Of a DNA stretch of 64,000 bases, positions 43,192-51,556 are shown piece by piece. Positions within the stretch are counted from its first letter, which is position 1. Each line of letters starts with the position of its first letter. The position numbers and the translations under genes are program-made. Location: contig NZ_CP114278.1 in NCBI RefSeq assembly GCF_027105095.1, positions 62,001 through 126,000 on the forward strand, given 5' to 3'. The notes beneath the pieces were generated by a model. It did not search any database. It saw only the letters and a list, made by a program, of their open reading frames with translations, and had not been told where the DNA came from. Origin of the DNA: Brevundimonas vesicularis. Lineage in GTDB: Bacteria; Pseudomonadota; Alphaproteobacteria; Caulobacterales; Caulobacteraceae.

Positions 43192-44364
43192 ATGCAGACC
43201 CAGGCCGGCGATCCGGGCGCCTTTGCGCATTTCGACCTGAACCGCGTCGCCTCGCCCGCCTTCGTGGTGGACGAGGCGGCCATCCGTCGCAATCTGTCCG
43301 TGCTGAAGGGCGTGCGCGACGGAGCGGAGGCGCGCGTGCTTCTGGCGCTGAAGGCGTTTTCGATGTGGTCGCTGGCCGATGTGGTCGGCGAATACCTCGA
43401 CGGGGTCTGCGCGTCGGGTCTGTGGGAGGCGCGGCTGGCGCGCGAGTTCTACACGGGCGAGCTGACCACCTATTCGCCGGCCTATACGGCGCAGGACCTG
43501 CCTGAGATCCTGCGTTTGTCGGACCACGTCATCTTCAACAACCCGGCCCAGATCGCCCGTTTCGCCGATCTGATCGCCAAGGCGCGGGCTGAAGGGCAGG
43601 TGTTCGAGATCGGCCTGCGGCTGAACCCTGAACATTCCGAAGGCGAGGTCGCCAAATACGACCCGGCCCAGCCCTGTTCGCGCCTGGGCTTTCCGGTGTC
43701 GCAACTGACGGCCGACCATCTGATCGGCGTGGATGGTCTGCATATCCATGCGCTGTGCGAGCAGGATTTCCAGCCGCTGTCGCGCATCTGGGCGGCGGTG
43801 GAGCCGAAGCTGGCGCCGCTGCTGGGCGGGATCAAATGGTTGAACCTGGGCGGGGGGCACCACATCACCCGCGCCGACTATCAGACCGAGGATCTGACCG
43901 CCTTCGTGCGCGATCTGCAGGCCCGGCACGGGGTTCAGGTCTATCTGGAGCCGGGCGAGGCCGTGGCGCTGGACGCCGGCATCCTGATCGGCGAGGTGCT
44001 GGACGTGTTCGAAAACGGCATGCCCATCGGCATCACAGACATCTCGGCCACCTGCCATATGCCGGATGTGATCGAGGCACCCTATCGCCCCGCGCTGCTG
44101 AAAGAGCCCGAACATGGGGTGACGGTGCGGCTGGGCGGGCCGTCGTGCCTGGCCGGCGACATCATCGGCGACTACGTCTTCGCCGAACGGCCGACGCCGG
44201 GAACGCGCATCGCGTTTCTGGACCAGGCCCACTATTCGATGGTGAAGACCAACACCTTCAACGGCGTGCCGCTGCCGTCCATCGTGCTGTGGAACTCCCA
44301 GACGGATGCGCTGACGACGGTGCGCGCGTTCGACTATTCGGCCTTCCGCGACCGCCTGTCGTAG
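43192..44364 (+). CDS. nspC: Carboxynorspermidine/carboxyspermidine decarboxylase
   Basis: 390 residues, fold type III PLP decarboxylase. The PLP Lys is in LLALKAFSMW (Lys54). Typical of this group are ASGLWEARLAREF, HIHALCEQDF, LGGGHHITRADY and the C-terminal GPSCLAGD with the catalytic Cys. It converts carboxyspermidine or carboxynorspermidine to spermidine or norspermidine. The pair with the upstream dehydrogenase is the alternative, SAM-independent triamine route. It is convergent with ctpA. Confidence 0.94.
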   Translation: MQTQAGDPGAFAHFDLNRVASPAFVVDEAAIRRNLSVLKGVRDGAEARVLLALKAFSMWSLADVVGEYLDGVCASGLWEARLAREFYTGELTTYSPAYTAQDLPEILRLSDHVIFNNPAQIARFADLIAKARAEGQVFEIGLRLNPEHSEGEVAKYDPAQPCSRLGFPVSQLTADHLIGVDGLHIHALCEQDFQPLSRIWAAVEPKLAPLLGGIKWLNLGGGHHITRADYQTEDLTAFVRDLQARHGVQVYLEPGEAVALDAGILIGEVLDVFENGMPIGITDISATCHMPDVIEAPYRPALLKEPEHGVTVRLGGPSCLAGDIIGDYVFAERPTPGTRIAFLDQAHYSMVKTNTFNGVPLPSIVLWNSQTDALTTVRAFDYSAFRDRLS

Positions 44365-44370
44365 GCGCAA

Positions 44371-44393
44371 GAAAAAAGGCGGCTCGCGCCGCC
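44371..44393 (-). terminator. Intrinsic terminator of the nadD-ctpA operon
   Basis: On the minus strand GGCGGC-GCGA-GCCGCC is followed by TTTTTTC. It sits just after the ctpA stop codon. On the plus strand the T-run is absent, so it is weaker for nspC. Confidence 0.85.
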
Positions 44394-44403
44394 CTTCCCC
44401 GTC

Positions 44404-45780
44404 CTATTCTTCCTTCGGTTCGTCCGCCGCCGGTTCGGCGTCGGGCTTGGGCGTCGAACCCGGCTCGGTGACGACGATGCCTTCGGGCGCGGCCGGCAGT
44501 TTCGACAGGTCGCCGCCGGCGCGCAGGACGTCCAGCGCGCGCTGAAGCTGATAGTCCTTTTCCTTGTCGAACTTGTCGCCCGGAGCTTCGCGCGGGGTGT
44601 GCGGACCCTTGCGCTCGGCGCCGATGGAGGCGTCCAGGGCCGTGGCGTAGGCGGCCTCGGAATAGATGAAGCTGGACCGCGAGACGATGCGCGCCTCGGC
44701 CTCCGAACGCGCAACCTCGAGATCCGGCTCGATGCCGATCTTCTGGATCGAGGCGCCCGAGGGGGTGTAGTAGCGCGCAGTCGTGATCGACAAGGCGCCG
44801 TCCTGGCCCTGACGCAGCGGGATCACGGTCTGGACCGATCCCTTGCCGAAGCTGGTCAGGCCCACGATGGTCGCGCGCTGGTGATCCTTCAGGGCGCCGG
44901 CGACGATTTCCGACGCCGAGGCCGAGCCGTAGTTGACCAGGACGACCAGCGGCAGGCCGCCGGTGACGTCGCCGGGCTTGGCGGAATAGCGCTGGATCTG
45001 CTCGGGCTTCCTGCCCCGCTGGCTGACGATCTCGCCGCGTTCCAGGAAGGCGTCGGACACATCGATGGCGGCGTTCAGCAGGCCGCCGCCGTTGTTGCGC
45101 AGGTCCAGGACATAGCCCTTCACGCCCGGCTTCTCGGCCTTGATCTTGGCGATGGCCTCGTTCAGCTCGCGGCCGGTGTTCTCGTTGAATGTCGAGACGC
45201 GCAGATAGCCGAAGTCGCCCTCGACCCTGCCTGTGACCGACTGAACCTTGATGACCTCGCGGGTCAGGGTCACTTCCAGCGGGTCTGAACCGTCGCGCAG
45301 GAAGGTCACCTTGACGCTGGTGCCCACGGCGCCACGCAGCTTCTCGGACACCTGGCTGACCGTCAGGCCCGCCGCGTTCTGGCCCTCGATCGAAGAGATC
45401 ACGTCGCCCGCCTGGACCCCGGCTTTGGCGGCGGGGCTGTCGTCCATCGGCGAGATGACCTTCACCATGCCGCCGTCGGCGCTGATGGTCAGGCCGACGC
45501 CCGAATACTGGCCCTCGGTGCGTTCGCGCAGATCGTCGTAGTTGGAGGGCGGCAGATAGTTGGAGTGCGGATCCAGCGCCGTCATCATGCCGGCCAGCGC
45601 GGCCTCGATCAGCTTCTTGTTGTCGACCGGGACGACGTAGGCCTGCTCGACGATGCCGACCACGTCGCCGAACAGCTCCAGCATGCGGAAGGTTTCGTTT
45701 CGCGGGGTCTGGCTGCTGACAGCAGCGGCGGATCCGCCGAGCACCAGAGCGGCGCAGCCGACGAGGAGCAGTTTACGCAT
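44404..45780 (-). CDS. ctpA: C-terminal processing protease, S41 family
   Basis: 458 residues from the ATG at 45780 (MRKLLLVGCAALVLGG), a signal peptide start. A PDZ domain (about 90-170) precedes the S41 protease core, with NYGSASASEIVAGAL carrying the catalytic Ser and SFGKGSVQTV the catalytic Lys. Such periplasmic proteases trim or degrade envelope proteins, often peptidoglycan hydrolases and their activators. It directly follows envC in the nadD-rsfS-rlmH-envC-ctpA string. A Pro/Glu-rich tail ends the protein. Confidence 0.95.
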   Translation of the reverse strand: MRKLLLVGCAALVLGGSAAAVSSQTPRNETFRMLELFGDVVGIVEQAYVVPVDNKKLIEAALAGMMTALDPHSNYLPPSNYDDLRERTEGQYSGVGLTISADGGMVKVISPMDDSPAAKAGVQAGDVISSIEGQNAAGLTVSQVSEKLRGAVGTSVKVTFLRDGSDPLEVTLTREVIKVQSVTGRVEGDFGYLRVSTFNENTGRELNEAIAKIKAEKPGVKGYVLDLRNNGGGLLNAAIDVSDAFLERGEIVSQRGRKPEQIQRYSAKPGDVTGGLPLVVLVNYGSASASEIVAGALKDHQRATIVGLTSFGKGSVQTVIPLRQGQDGALSITTARYYTPSGASIQKIGIEPDLEVARSEAEARIVSRSSFIYSEAAYATALDASIGAERKGPHTPREAPGDKFDKEKDYQLQRALDVLRAGGDLSKLPAAPEGIVVTEPGSTPKPDAEPAADEPKEE

Positions 45781-45919
45781 TCGGTCTCTTTCGGTCGGGC
45801 CGATCACTGTGGGCGCCCGTGGGAAGGTTAAGGCCCCGTCCTCACGACCAAATCGTGGCGACGCGGCGTCCCGCCGATAAAATCAGCGTCAGACGAGAAT
45901 GCAAAGGACTATTGCGGGT

Positions 45920-46999
45920 TCAACGCAACCACGGTCCCGGATCGATCGGCCGTTCGTCGCGGCGCAGTTCGAAATAGACGTCGCCGTCCGGGCCGCTGCG
46001 CCCCAGGGTCTGGCCGTCCGAGACCCGGGCGTCCGGACCCACATCGACGCTTTCCAGGCCGGCGATGACGGCGCGCCAGCCGGGACCGAGGTCCAGCACC
46101 ACCACATTGCCCCACCCCGTCAGCGGCCCGGCGTAGGCGACCTTGGCGTCGGCGGGCGCGGCGACGGCCGCGCGGTCAGCCCGCCAGCGCCAGCCGGAGG
46201 TTCCGGCGCCCCAAGTCTGGCTGGGCGCGCCGGCGACGGGCGAACTGAGGCGACCGCGTCCGGCCGGAAGGCGAGCGGTCGGCGTCTCTTCGGCCTGGGT
46301 GGTCGGGACCGCGCCGCCCAGTTCGCGGATGCGGCGCTCCAGCACGGCGGCGGCGCGTTCGGCGGCGCGGGCCTCGGCGTTCAGGACGGCGGTCAGGGCG
46401 GTCTTGCGCGCCGTCAGCCCCTCGATCTCGCCGCGCCGGTCGCCTTGCTCGCTCTCGGTCGTCAGCAGTCGCTCCGAGGACAGGACGGCGAGGCGGCGGA
46501 TGCGCATGATCTCGGCCTGACGGGCGGCCAGCACCTTGGCGCGGCCTTCCAGATCCGGCGTCATGGCCTTGAGCAGGATGGAGGCGCGCACCGTGTCGAT
46601 GGCCTTGTCGGCGGGCACCAGCAAGGGCGGCGGCGGGCGGCGGCTCATCATCTGCAGCGCGCTGAGCAGACGGCCCTGGGCGCCGCGCTCACGCGTCAGG
46701 TCCGTGACCAGTTCGGCCTCGCGTTCGGTCAGTTGCTGGAGGCGCGCGCGCTGATCGTCGATCTGACGGTCGCCGGTCTGTTCGTCGGCTCGCAGCGAGG
46801 CCAGGCGGCGCTCCAACTGAGCCAGTTCGGTCTTGGCGGCGTCGGCGTCAGCGCGCAGACGACGGGCGCGCACCGTTTCGTCGCGGTATTCGGCTTGGAT
46901 GCGCGACAGTTCGCTCTCGGGCGCCTGGTTGCTCATCGCCGGGGCAGCGCAGACGAAACCCGTCAGCAGGGCCAGCGATAAGGGTATGGCGCGACGCAT
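45920..46999 (-). CDS. envC: EnvC-like murein hydrolase activator with degenerate LytM domain
   Basis: 359 residues. A signal peptide (1 to about 22) is followed by a long coiled coil (about 28-230) and a C-terminal M23/LytM-type domain. The zinc ligands of active M23 peptidases (H-x(3)-D and H-x-H) are not seen: the positions read WRWRADRAA and DVYFELR. This matches known EnvC proteins, which activate amidases instead of cutting murein themselves. It is encoded one base after rlmH and upstream of ctpA. Confidence 0.9.
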   Translation of the reverse strand: MRRAIPLSLALLTGFVCAAPAMSNQAPESELSRIQAEYRDETVRARRLRADADAAKTELAQLERRLASLRADEQTGDRQIDDQRARLQQLTEREAELVTDLTRERGAQGRLLSALQMMSRRPPPPLLVPADKAIDTVRASILLKAMTPDLEGRAKVLAARQAEIMRIRRLAVLSSERLLTTESEQGDRRGEIEGLTARKTALTAVLNAEARAAERAAAVLERRIRELGGAVPTTQAEETPTARLPAGRGRLSSPVAGAPSQTWGAGTSGWRWRADRAAVAAPADAKVAYAGPLTGWGNVVVLDLGPGWRAVIAGLESVDVGPDARVSDGQTLGRSGPDGDVYFELRRDERPIDPGPWLR

Positions 47000-47000
47000 G

Positions 47001-47465
47001 TCAGTCGCGATGATAGGGCGATCCGGCCAGAATGGTCACGGCCCGATACAGCTGTTCGGCCAGCATGGCGCGCGCCAGGGCGTGAGGCCAGGTCTGGGGA
47101 CCGAAGGCTAGGGTCGAGGACGCGGCGTCGCGCACGCTGGCGTCCAGCCCGTCCGCCCCGCCGATGGCGAAGACCAGACGGCGCTCGCCCTGATCCCTAA
47201 GTTTGGCGATGTGGTCGGCGAAGGCGCGCGAGGAATAGGTCTTGCCGCGCTCGTCGCAGGCAATCAGGTGCGCGCCCTCGGCGGCAGCGAGGATCAGCTC
47301 GGCCTCCGGCGCCTTGCCGGTTTTGCGGGCTTCCAGATCGATCAGTTCGAGTGGACCGAGGCCAAGCGCGCGCCCCGACAGGGTGGCGCGCTTGGCGTAG
47401 TCGTCGGCGAGCGTCGCTTCAGGCCCTCGGCCCGGTCGGCCGATGGCGACGATGCTCAGCTTCAT
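47001..47465 (-). CDS. rlmH: 23S rRNA pseudouridine-1915 N3-methyltransferase RlmH
   Basis: 154 residues of the SPOUT family. It has the N-terminal MKLSIVAIGR, the LIACDERGKTYSSRAFA segment and the C-terminal knot region FAIGGADGLDASVRDAA and TWPHALARAMLAEQLYRA typical of RlmH. It methylates helix 69 of the large rRNA. It sits between rsfS and envC with gaps of 4 and 1 bases, a conserved order in alphaproteobacteria. Confidence 0.97.
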   Translation of the reverse strand: MKLSIVAIGRPGRGPEATLADDYAKRATLSGRALGLGPLELIDLEARKTGKAPEAELILAAAEGAHLIACDERGKTYSSRAFADHIAKLRDQGERRLVFAIGGADGLDASVRDAASSTLAFGPQTWPHALARAMLAEQLYRAVTILAGSPYHRD

Positions 47466-47469
47466 CTTG

Positions 47470-47904
47470 TCAGTCGCGGACCATGCGGTGAGCGGAATCG
47501 ACCGCCCAGATCTTTTCGATGTTGTAGAAGGTGCGCACTTCCGGGCGGAACAGGTGCACGATCACATCGCCGGCGTCGATCAGAACCCAGTCGCAGTGCG
47601 GCAGCCCCTCGACCTTGGCCTTACCGAGGCCCTGTTCCTTGAGCGTGCGCAGCAGGTGGTCGGCGATGGCGCCGACGTGACGGTGCGAACGACCAGACGC
47701 CACGATCATGGTGTCAGCCATAGCGCTTTTGCCCTTCAGGTCGATCAGGACCATGTCCTGGGCCTTGTCCTCGTCGAGGCGGCTCAGCAGGGCTTCTTCC
47801 AGCGGCGTGGAGCCGACGGGGCGGGGAGCGGAATCGTCGAAGCCGCGCGGGGAGGCGTCGGATTCAAAGCCGTCTTCGGAATGGAGAGGTTCGATAGGGT
47901 CCAT
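47470..47904 (-). CDS. rsfS: Ribosome silencing factor RsfS
   Basis: 144 residues from the ATG at 47904; longer in-frame starts up to 48006 are possible. The conserved core covers about 30-140: DKAQDMVLIDLKGKSAMADTMIVASG, then HCDWVLIDAGDVIVHLF and FYNIEKIWA. RsfS binds ribosomal protein L14 and blocks subunit joining in starvation. The N-terminal 30 residues are acidic and low in conservation. It follows nadD. Confidence 0.95.
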   Translation of the reverse strand: MDPIEPLHSEDGFESDASPRGFDDSAPRPVGSTPLEEALLSRLDEDKAQDMVLIDLKGKSAMADTMIVASGRSHRHVGAIADHLLRTLKEQGLGKAKVEGLPHCDWVLIDAGDVIVHLFRPEVRTFYNIEKIWAVDSAHRMVRD

Positions 47905-48048
47905 CTCGTGCGCCGTATTCGAGACGGCGGCGTCTTGCGTATCATACGCGGGCGAGGGGGTCAGCGGAGGGCTCCGGGAGCGTTGACTAAAGAAGCCCTC
48001 TAGCACGGATAGGCCGCAACGTGAACCGCCGCCCGAATCATCCGGTGA

Positions 48049-48627
48049 TCACGAGGTCGCGCGCACGCCTTTGCCGGTCCTGATCGCCGTGGACGACAGG
48101 GGATTGAGCGGCGCCGTCAGATAGGTCCAGGCGGGCGCCTGAAGCGTCGGCAGAAGCCCCGCCTGCTGGGCGGGAATGCGGAAACCGGCGAAGCGGGCGG
48201 CGGCCGGCGCCGTGCGGCTGTCCAGCAGCGAACCCGGCCGGGCGATGACGGCCACCGGCATCAGCCGCATGATGTCGGTCCAGCCTCGCCAGCGGTGGAA
48301 GCTGGCCAGATTGTCCGACCCCATCAGCCAGACGAAATGCACGCCCGGATGCCGCGCGACCAGAAGGCGCAGGGTGTCCACGGTCCAGGCGACGCCGGCC
48401 CGGCTCTCGAAATCCGAGACGATCATCGACGGACCACGCGCGTGCCGGCGCGCCGAGGACATGCGGTCTTCCAGCGGCGCGCTGTGACGGGCGTCCTTCA
48501 GCGGGTTCTGCGGCGAGACCAGCCAGACGACCCGGTCGAGATCCAGACGCCGCATGGCGGTCTCGGCGACATGGGCGTGACCGTCGTGGGCGGGATTGAA
48601 GGAGCCGCCGAACAGACCGACCTTCAT
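48049..48627 (-). CDS. nadD: Nicotinate-nucleotide adenylyltransferase
   Basis: 192 residues from the ATG at 48627 (MKVGLFGGSFNPAHDGHAHV). The nucleotidyltransferase motifs GSFNPAHDGH (about 8-17) and, near the C terminus, SSTAIRTG (equivalent to ISSTxIR) are both present. An N-terminally extended form from an upstream ATG at 48771 cannot be ruled out. It makes deamido-NAD for NadE. First gene of the nadD-rsfS-rlmH-envC-ctpA string. The coding strand upstream abuts the end of the hydrolase gene. Confidence 0.94.
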   Translation of the reverse strand: MKVGLFGGSFNPAHDGHAHVAETAMRRLDLDRVVWLVSPQNPLKDARHSAPLEDRMSSARRHARGPSMIVSDFESRAGVAWTVDTLRLLVARHPGVHFVWLMGSDNLASFHRWRGWTDIMRLMPVAVIARPGSLLDSRTAPAAARFAGFRIPAQQAGLLPTLQAPAWTYLTAPLNPLSSTAIRTGKGVRATS

Positions 48628-48793
48628 GCCTGGAGCGAGGATCAAACCGTCGCGCAGCGCCCCGGAGCGGGGGCCGGCGCCTTTGGGCGCGGGACCGGCG
48701 TGGAAGAAGGACAAGCGGCGTCTCGGGCGGCGGGCGTTATGCTCAGCGGCGCCCTTATAGCGCGCGCCCATGCTCCGCCTACAGAATTCGTTC

Positions 48794-49690
48794 TCAGACG
48801 GCGGCGTCGAACAGGGCGTCGCGCGCCACGTCGGCATGGGTCATGGGGAACAGGTGCCCGCCGCCGGCCACGACCTCGACGGAGACATTGGGCAGGCCAC
48901 GGGGCCGGACCGGCACATGGGTCAGGGCGCCGTGTTCGGCTTTGAGGATGCGAACCGGTCCGGGATAGCGGTTCATGGCCCGCCACGGATCGTGCGCCTG
49001 GGCTGCGTAGTTGGCCGCCTCCCAGGCCGGCGCCGCGGTCAGGCTGAACCCGCCGTCGCCTTCGTTCAGGCCTTCGGAAAGATAGTCGGCCAGGACCATG
49101 TCGGGCCAACCCTTAAAGGCGCCGCGCCCGCGATAGGCGGCCATGGCCTGTTCGCGGCTGTCGAACTGGCTGCGACGGCGCAGGGTGGCCTTGGCGATGG
49201 GGATCGCCTTCATCAGCTTGTGGGCGAAGGGCAGGTTGAAAGCGAAGACCGCAGATCGTTTCCAGATCACCGGATCGAACAGCACCAGGCTGGACACCCG
49301 ATCAGGCCGAACGGCGGCCGCCAGAAGCGAGGCCGTGCCGCCCATCGAATGGCCGGCCATGACCACGGGCGGGCCGTCGATGGCCTCCAGCAGCGCCAGC
49401 AGGTCGTCGCGGTGGTCCAGCCAGCTGGTCTTGGGCCGGGCGAAGGTCGGCAGCGCAGACCGTCCATGGCCGCGCAGATCCGGCGCCCAGATCCGCAAGG
49501 ACGCCGACAACGGCGACAAGAGGCTGCGATAGGTGGCGGCGTTGAAGCCGTTGGCGTGAGAGAAGATCAGATCGACCGGCCGGTTCGGATCACCGAAATC
49601 CAGCACGACCATCTCGCCGGCGCCCCAGCGATTGTCGATTGGCACGGACAGGCGACGCGGTGGGGACATCAACGCCGCATCCATGGTCAT
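48794..49690 (-). CDS. Alpha/beta hydrolase
   Basis: 298 residues. The nucleophile elbow is GHSMGGTAS (Ser at about 117), with a cap domain in the middle, and GGGHLFPM near the end supplies the catalytic His. The start overlaps the zur stop by 4 bases (ATGA); a second ATG two codons later (49684) is also possible. No signal peptide is seen, so it should be cytoplasmic. The substrate is unknown. Co-transcription with zur is notable but not explained by the sequence. Confidence 0.86.
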   Translation of the reverse strand: MTMDAALMSPPRRLSVPIDNRWGAGEMVVLDFGDPNRPVDLIFSHANGFNAATYRSLLSPLSASLRIWAPDLRGHGRSALPTFARPKTSWLDHRDDLLALLEAIDGPPVVMAGHSMGGTASLLAAAVRPDRVSSLVLFDPVIWKRSAVFAFNLPFAHKLMKAIPIAKATLRRRSQFDSREQAMAAYRGRGAFKGWPDMVLADYLSEGLNEGDGGFSLTAAPAWEAANYAAQAHDPWRAMNRYPGPVRILKAEHGALTHVPVRPRGLPNVSVEVVAGGGHLFPMTHADVARDALFDAAV

Positions 49691-50175
49691 GCGACTTCGC
49701 GACAGGCGGCGCAGCGACCGTGCGCCTCGATCGTGGTGCGGGCGATGGCGTAGCCGGCGGCTGAGGCGGCGGCGTTCATGGCGCTCTGGTCGGGGCCGCT
49801 GACCTCGCGCGTCGCGCCGCAGCAGTCGCAGATCAAAAAGGCGGCCGCGTGGGCGGCCTCGCCGTCGTCGGTGCAGGCGACATAGGCGCTGATCGAGGCG
49901 ATGCGGTGGACCATGCCCAGCCGCTCCAGAAACTCCAACGCCCGATAGACGGTCGGCGGCTTGGCGGCCTGGCCGTCTTCGCCGAAGCGCGCGATCAGAT
50001 CGTAGGCCTTAACCGGCTCGCCGCTTTCCAGCAGCAGGGCCAGGACGCGACGACGCTGGGCCGTCATACGCTCGCCCTGCTGGACCGCGCGCGCCTCGGC
50101 CGCCGCCAGGGCGCGGTCCAGCGCCCCGCCGTTCAGGCCGGAGTGGTCATGGTCGTGATCGCAGGCGGAACCCAT
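49687..50175 (-). CDS. zur: Fur-family regulator, probably zinc-responsive Zur
   Basis: 162 residues. The winged-helix domain (about 30-90: MTAQRRRVLALLLESGEPVKAYDLI, KPPTVYRALEFLERLGMVHRI) is followed by the metal domain with C-D-C-C and a C-terminal C-A-A-C pair forming the structural zinc site. The His in SAYVACTDDGEAAHAAAFLICD fits Zur more than Fur. The N terminus has an unusual DHDHDH stretch. It would repress zinc uptake genes; the CobW-like gene at 24.8 kb may belong to that regulon. Confidence 0.88.
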   Translation of the reverse strand: MGSACDHDHDHSGLNGGALDRALAAAEARAVQQGERMTAQRRRVLALLLESGEPVKAYDLIARFGEDGQAAKPPTVYRALEFLERLGMVHRIASISAYVACTDDGEAAHAAAFLICDCCGATREVSGPDQSAMNAAASAAGYAIARTTIEAHGRCAACREVA

Positions 50176-50292
50176 ACGCCACAGCTAATGGCTGGCGACC
50201 CCCACTGCAACCGACGCATCGCGGGTTTGCCGGTTGCGCGGCGTTGGGCTAGAAGGCGCGCCTCCGATCTTTAACCAGAGCGTCCTCGCTTC

Positions 50293-51075
50293 ATGACCGA
50301 CACGAACAATTCGCCGCTTGAAGGCAACGTCCTCTTCTACACCAACCCTGAGCCGTTGGACGCCGGCCTTCATGCCTCGCTTGGCGTCAACCCGGCCGAG
50401 AAGCCTTATGCGTTCGTCGGCAAGACCAATATCGTCCCGCTGACGGTCACCGAATTCGCCCCGGCGGCGTTGTCCTACCCAATCATCTTCATCGGCGACC
50501 AGAAACTGCCCATGGCGGTCATGGGTCTGCGTCAGGGCGACAATCTTTTTGTGTCTGCAGCAGGCGACTTCCGCCCTGACGCCTACGTTCCCGCCTACGT
50601 GCGCCGCTATCCCTTCGTCTTCGCTGACGACAAGCAGAATGAGCGCATGGTCCTTTGCATCGATCGCGATGCAGAGATCGTCGTAGAGGGCGGCGAAAAC
50701 CCCTTGTTCGTTGATGGACAAGCGAGCGAATACACGCAGATGGCGATGGATTTCTGCAACAACTTCGAGCAGGAGCGTCTTCGTACGGAAGCCTTCCTGG
50801 CTCTCGTGAACGAGCTCGATCTGCTGGATGTGCGCGACGCGACCTTCACTCCACGCAACGCCGACGGCACGCCAGCGCAGCCGCAGAAGATTGCCGAATA
50901 CTACGCGGTGTCAGAAGACAAGCTGCGCGCTCTTTCGGCCGAGAAACTGGTCGAGCTGCGGGACAACGGGGCTCTGGGCCAAATCTACGCCCATCTGGTC
51001 TCTCTGCTGGGTTGGGAGCGTTTGATCGCTCTTGCCTTCCAACGCCAAGCCGAGGCGCCGGCTTCAGTAAACTGA
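50293..51075 (+). CDS. SapC family protein
   Basis: 260 residues, cytoplasmic by composition, with no signal peptide. It matches the SapC family by YAFVGKTNIVPLTVTEFAPAALSYPIIF near the N terminus and AYVRRYPFVF in the middle. SapC was named from the Campylobacter S-layer locus; in alphaproteobacteria the role is not established and it often accompanies outer-membrane receptor or tryptophan halogenase genes, which are missing here. It is a single gene with a strong terminator. Confidence 0.88.
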   Translation: MTDTNNSPLEGNVLFYTNPEPLDAGLHASLGVNPAEKPYAFVGKTNIVPLTVTEFAPAALSYPIIFIGDQKLPMAVMGLRQGDNLFVSAAGDFRPDAYVPAYVRRYPFVFADDKQNERMVLCIDRDAEIVVEGGENPLFVDGQASEYTQMAMDFCNNFEQERLRTEAFLALVNELDLLDVRDATFTPRNADGTPAQPQKIAEYYAVSEDKLRALSAEKLVELRDNGALGQIYAHLVSLLGWERLIALAFQRQAEAPASVN

Positions 51076-51098
51076 TCGCGAGACGCCGACTAGATACC

Positions 51099-51129
51099 CG
51101 CCCCGCCGGTTCGCCGGCGGGGCGCTTTT
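51099..51129 (+). terminator. Intrinsic terminator after sapC
   Basis: CGCCCCGCCGG-TTCG-CCGGCGGGGCG: an 11-bp perfect stem with a stable tetraloop, followed by CTTTT. Confidence 0.9.
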
Positions 51130-51133
51130 CGTT

Positions 51134-51541
51134 TCAGCGGCGCGAGAACAGCGCCCGGGTCAGGCAGGAAAAGACCAGACGACCGGCCTCGTCCAGCAGG
51201 TCATGCGAGGCGATGACGATGCCCTTGTCGTCGCCGACCGGATCCTTGCCCATCACCGTCATGCGACCCCGCAGCAGTTCGCCCGCCGGGGGATTGCGCA
51301 TATAGCGCAGCCCATCGACGGCCAGGACCTTCGTCTGGGCCCAGCCGCCGGACTTGTCGGCCGCCAGTCGGCTCCACAGCACATAGACCATGGCGTCCGG
51401 CGCGCCGTAGGCCACGTCCCAGCCCGGCGAGAACCGCTCGATGAAGACGTCCAGCGCCCCTTGATCGACCGCACAGGCGCCCAGCGGCACGACCTGCCCC
51501 ACCTCCAGGTCTTCGAAATGGACGTGCAGCGGATCGCTCAT
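51134..51541 (-). CDS. MaoC-like hot-dog-fold protein
   Basis: 135 residues with the MaoC-like N-terminal pattern FEDLEVGQVVPLG followed by VDQGALDVFIERFSP, a VLWSRLAADK helix and an LRGRMTVMG strand. Members are usually enoyl-CoA hydratases or thioesterase relatives of fatty-acid or PHA metabolism. The His/Asp hydratase dyad is not clearly present: the segment after the helix reads SPGWDVAYG, so activity is uncertain. It starts 15 bases after the oxidoreductase gene on the same strand. Confidence 0.78.
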   Translation of the reverse strand: MSDPLHVHFEDLEVGQVVPLGACAVDQGALDVFIERFSPGWDVAYGAPDAMVYVLWSRLAADKSGGWAQTKVLAVDGLRYMRNPPAGELLRGRMTVMGKDPVGDDKGIVIASHDLLDEAGRLVFSCLTRALFSRR

Positions 51542-51556
51542 GCGCAGACCTTGGGT

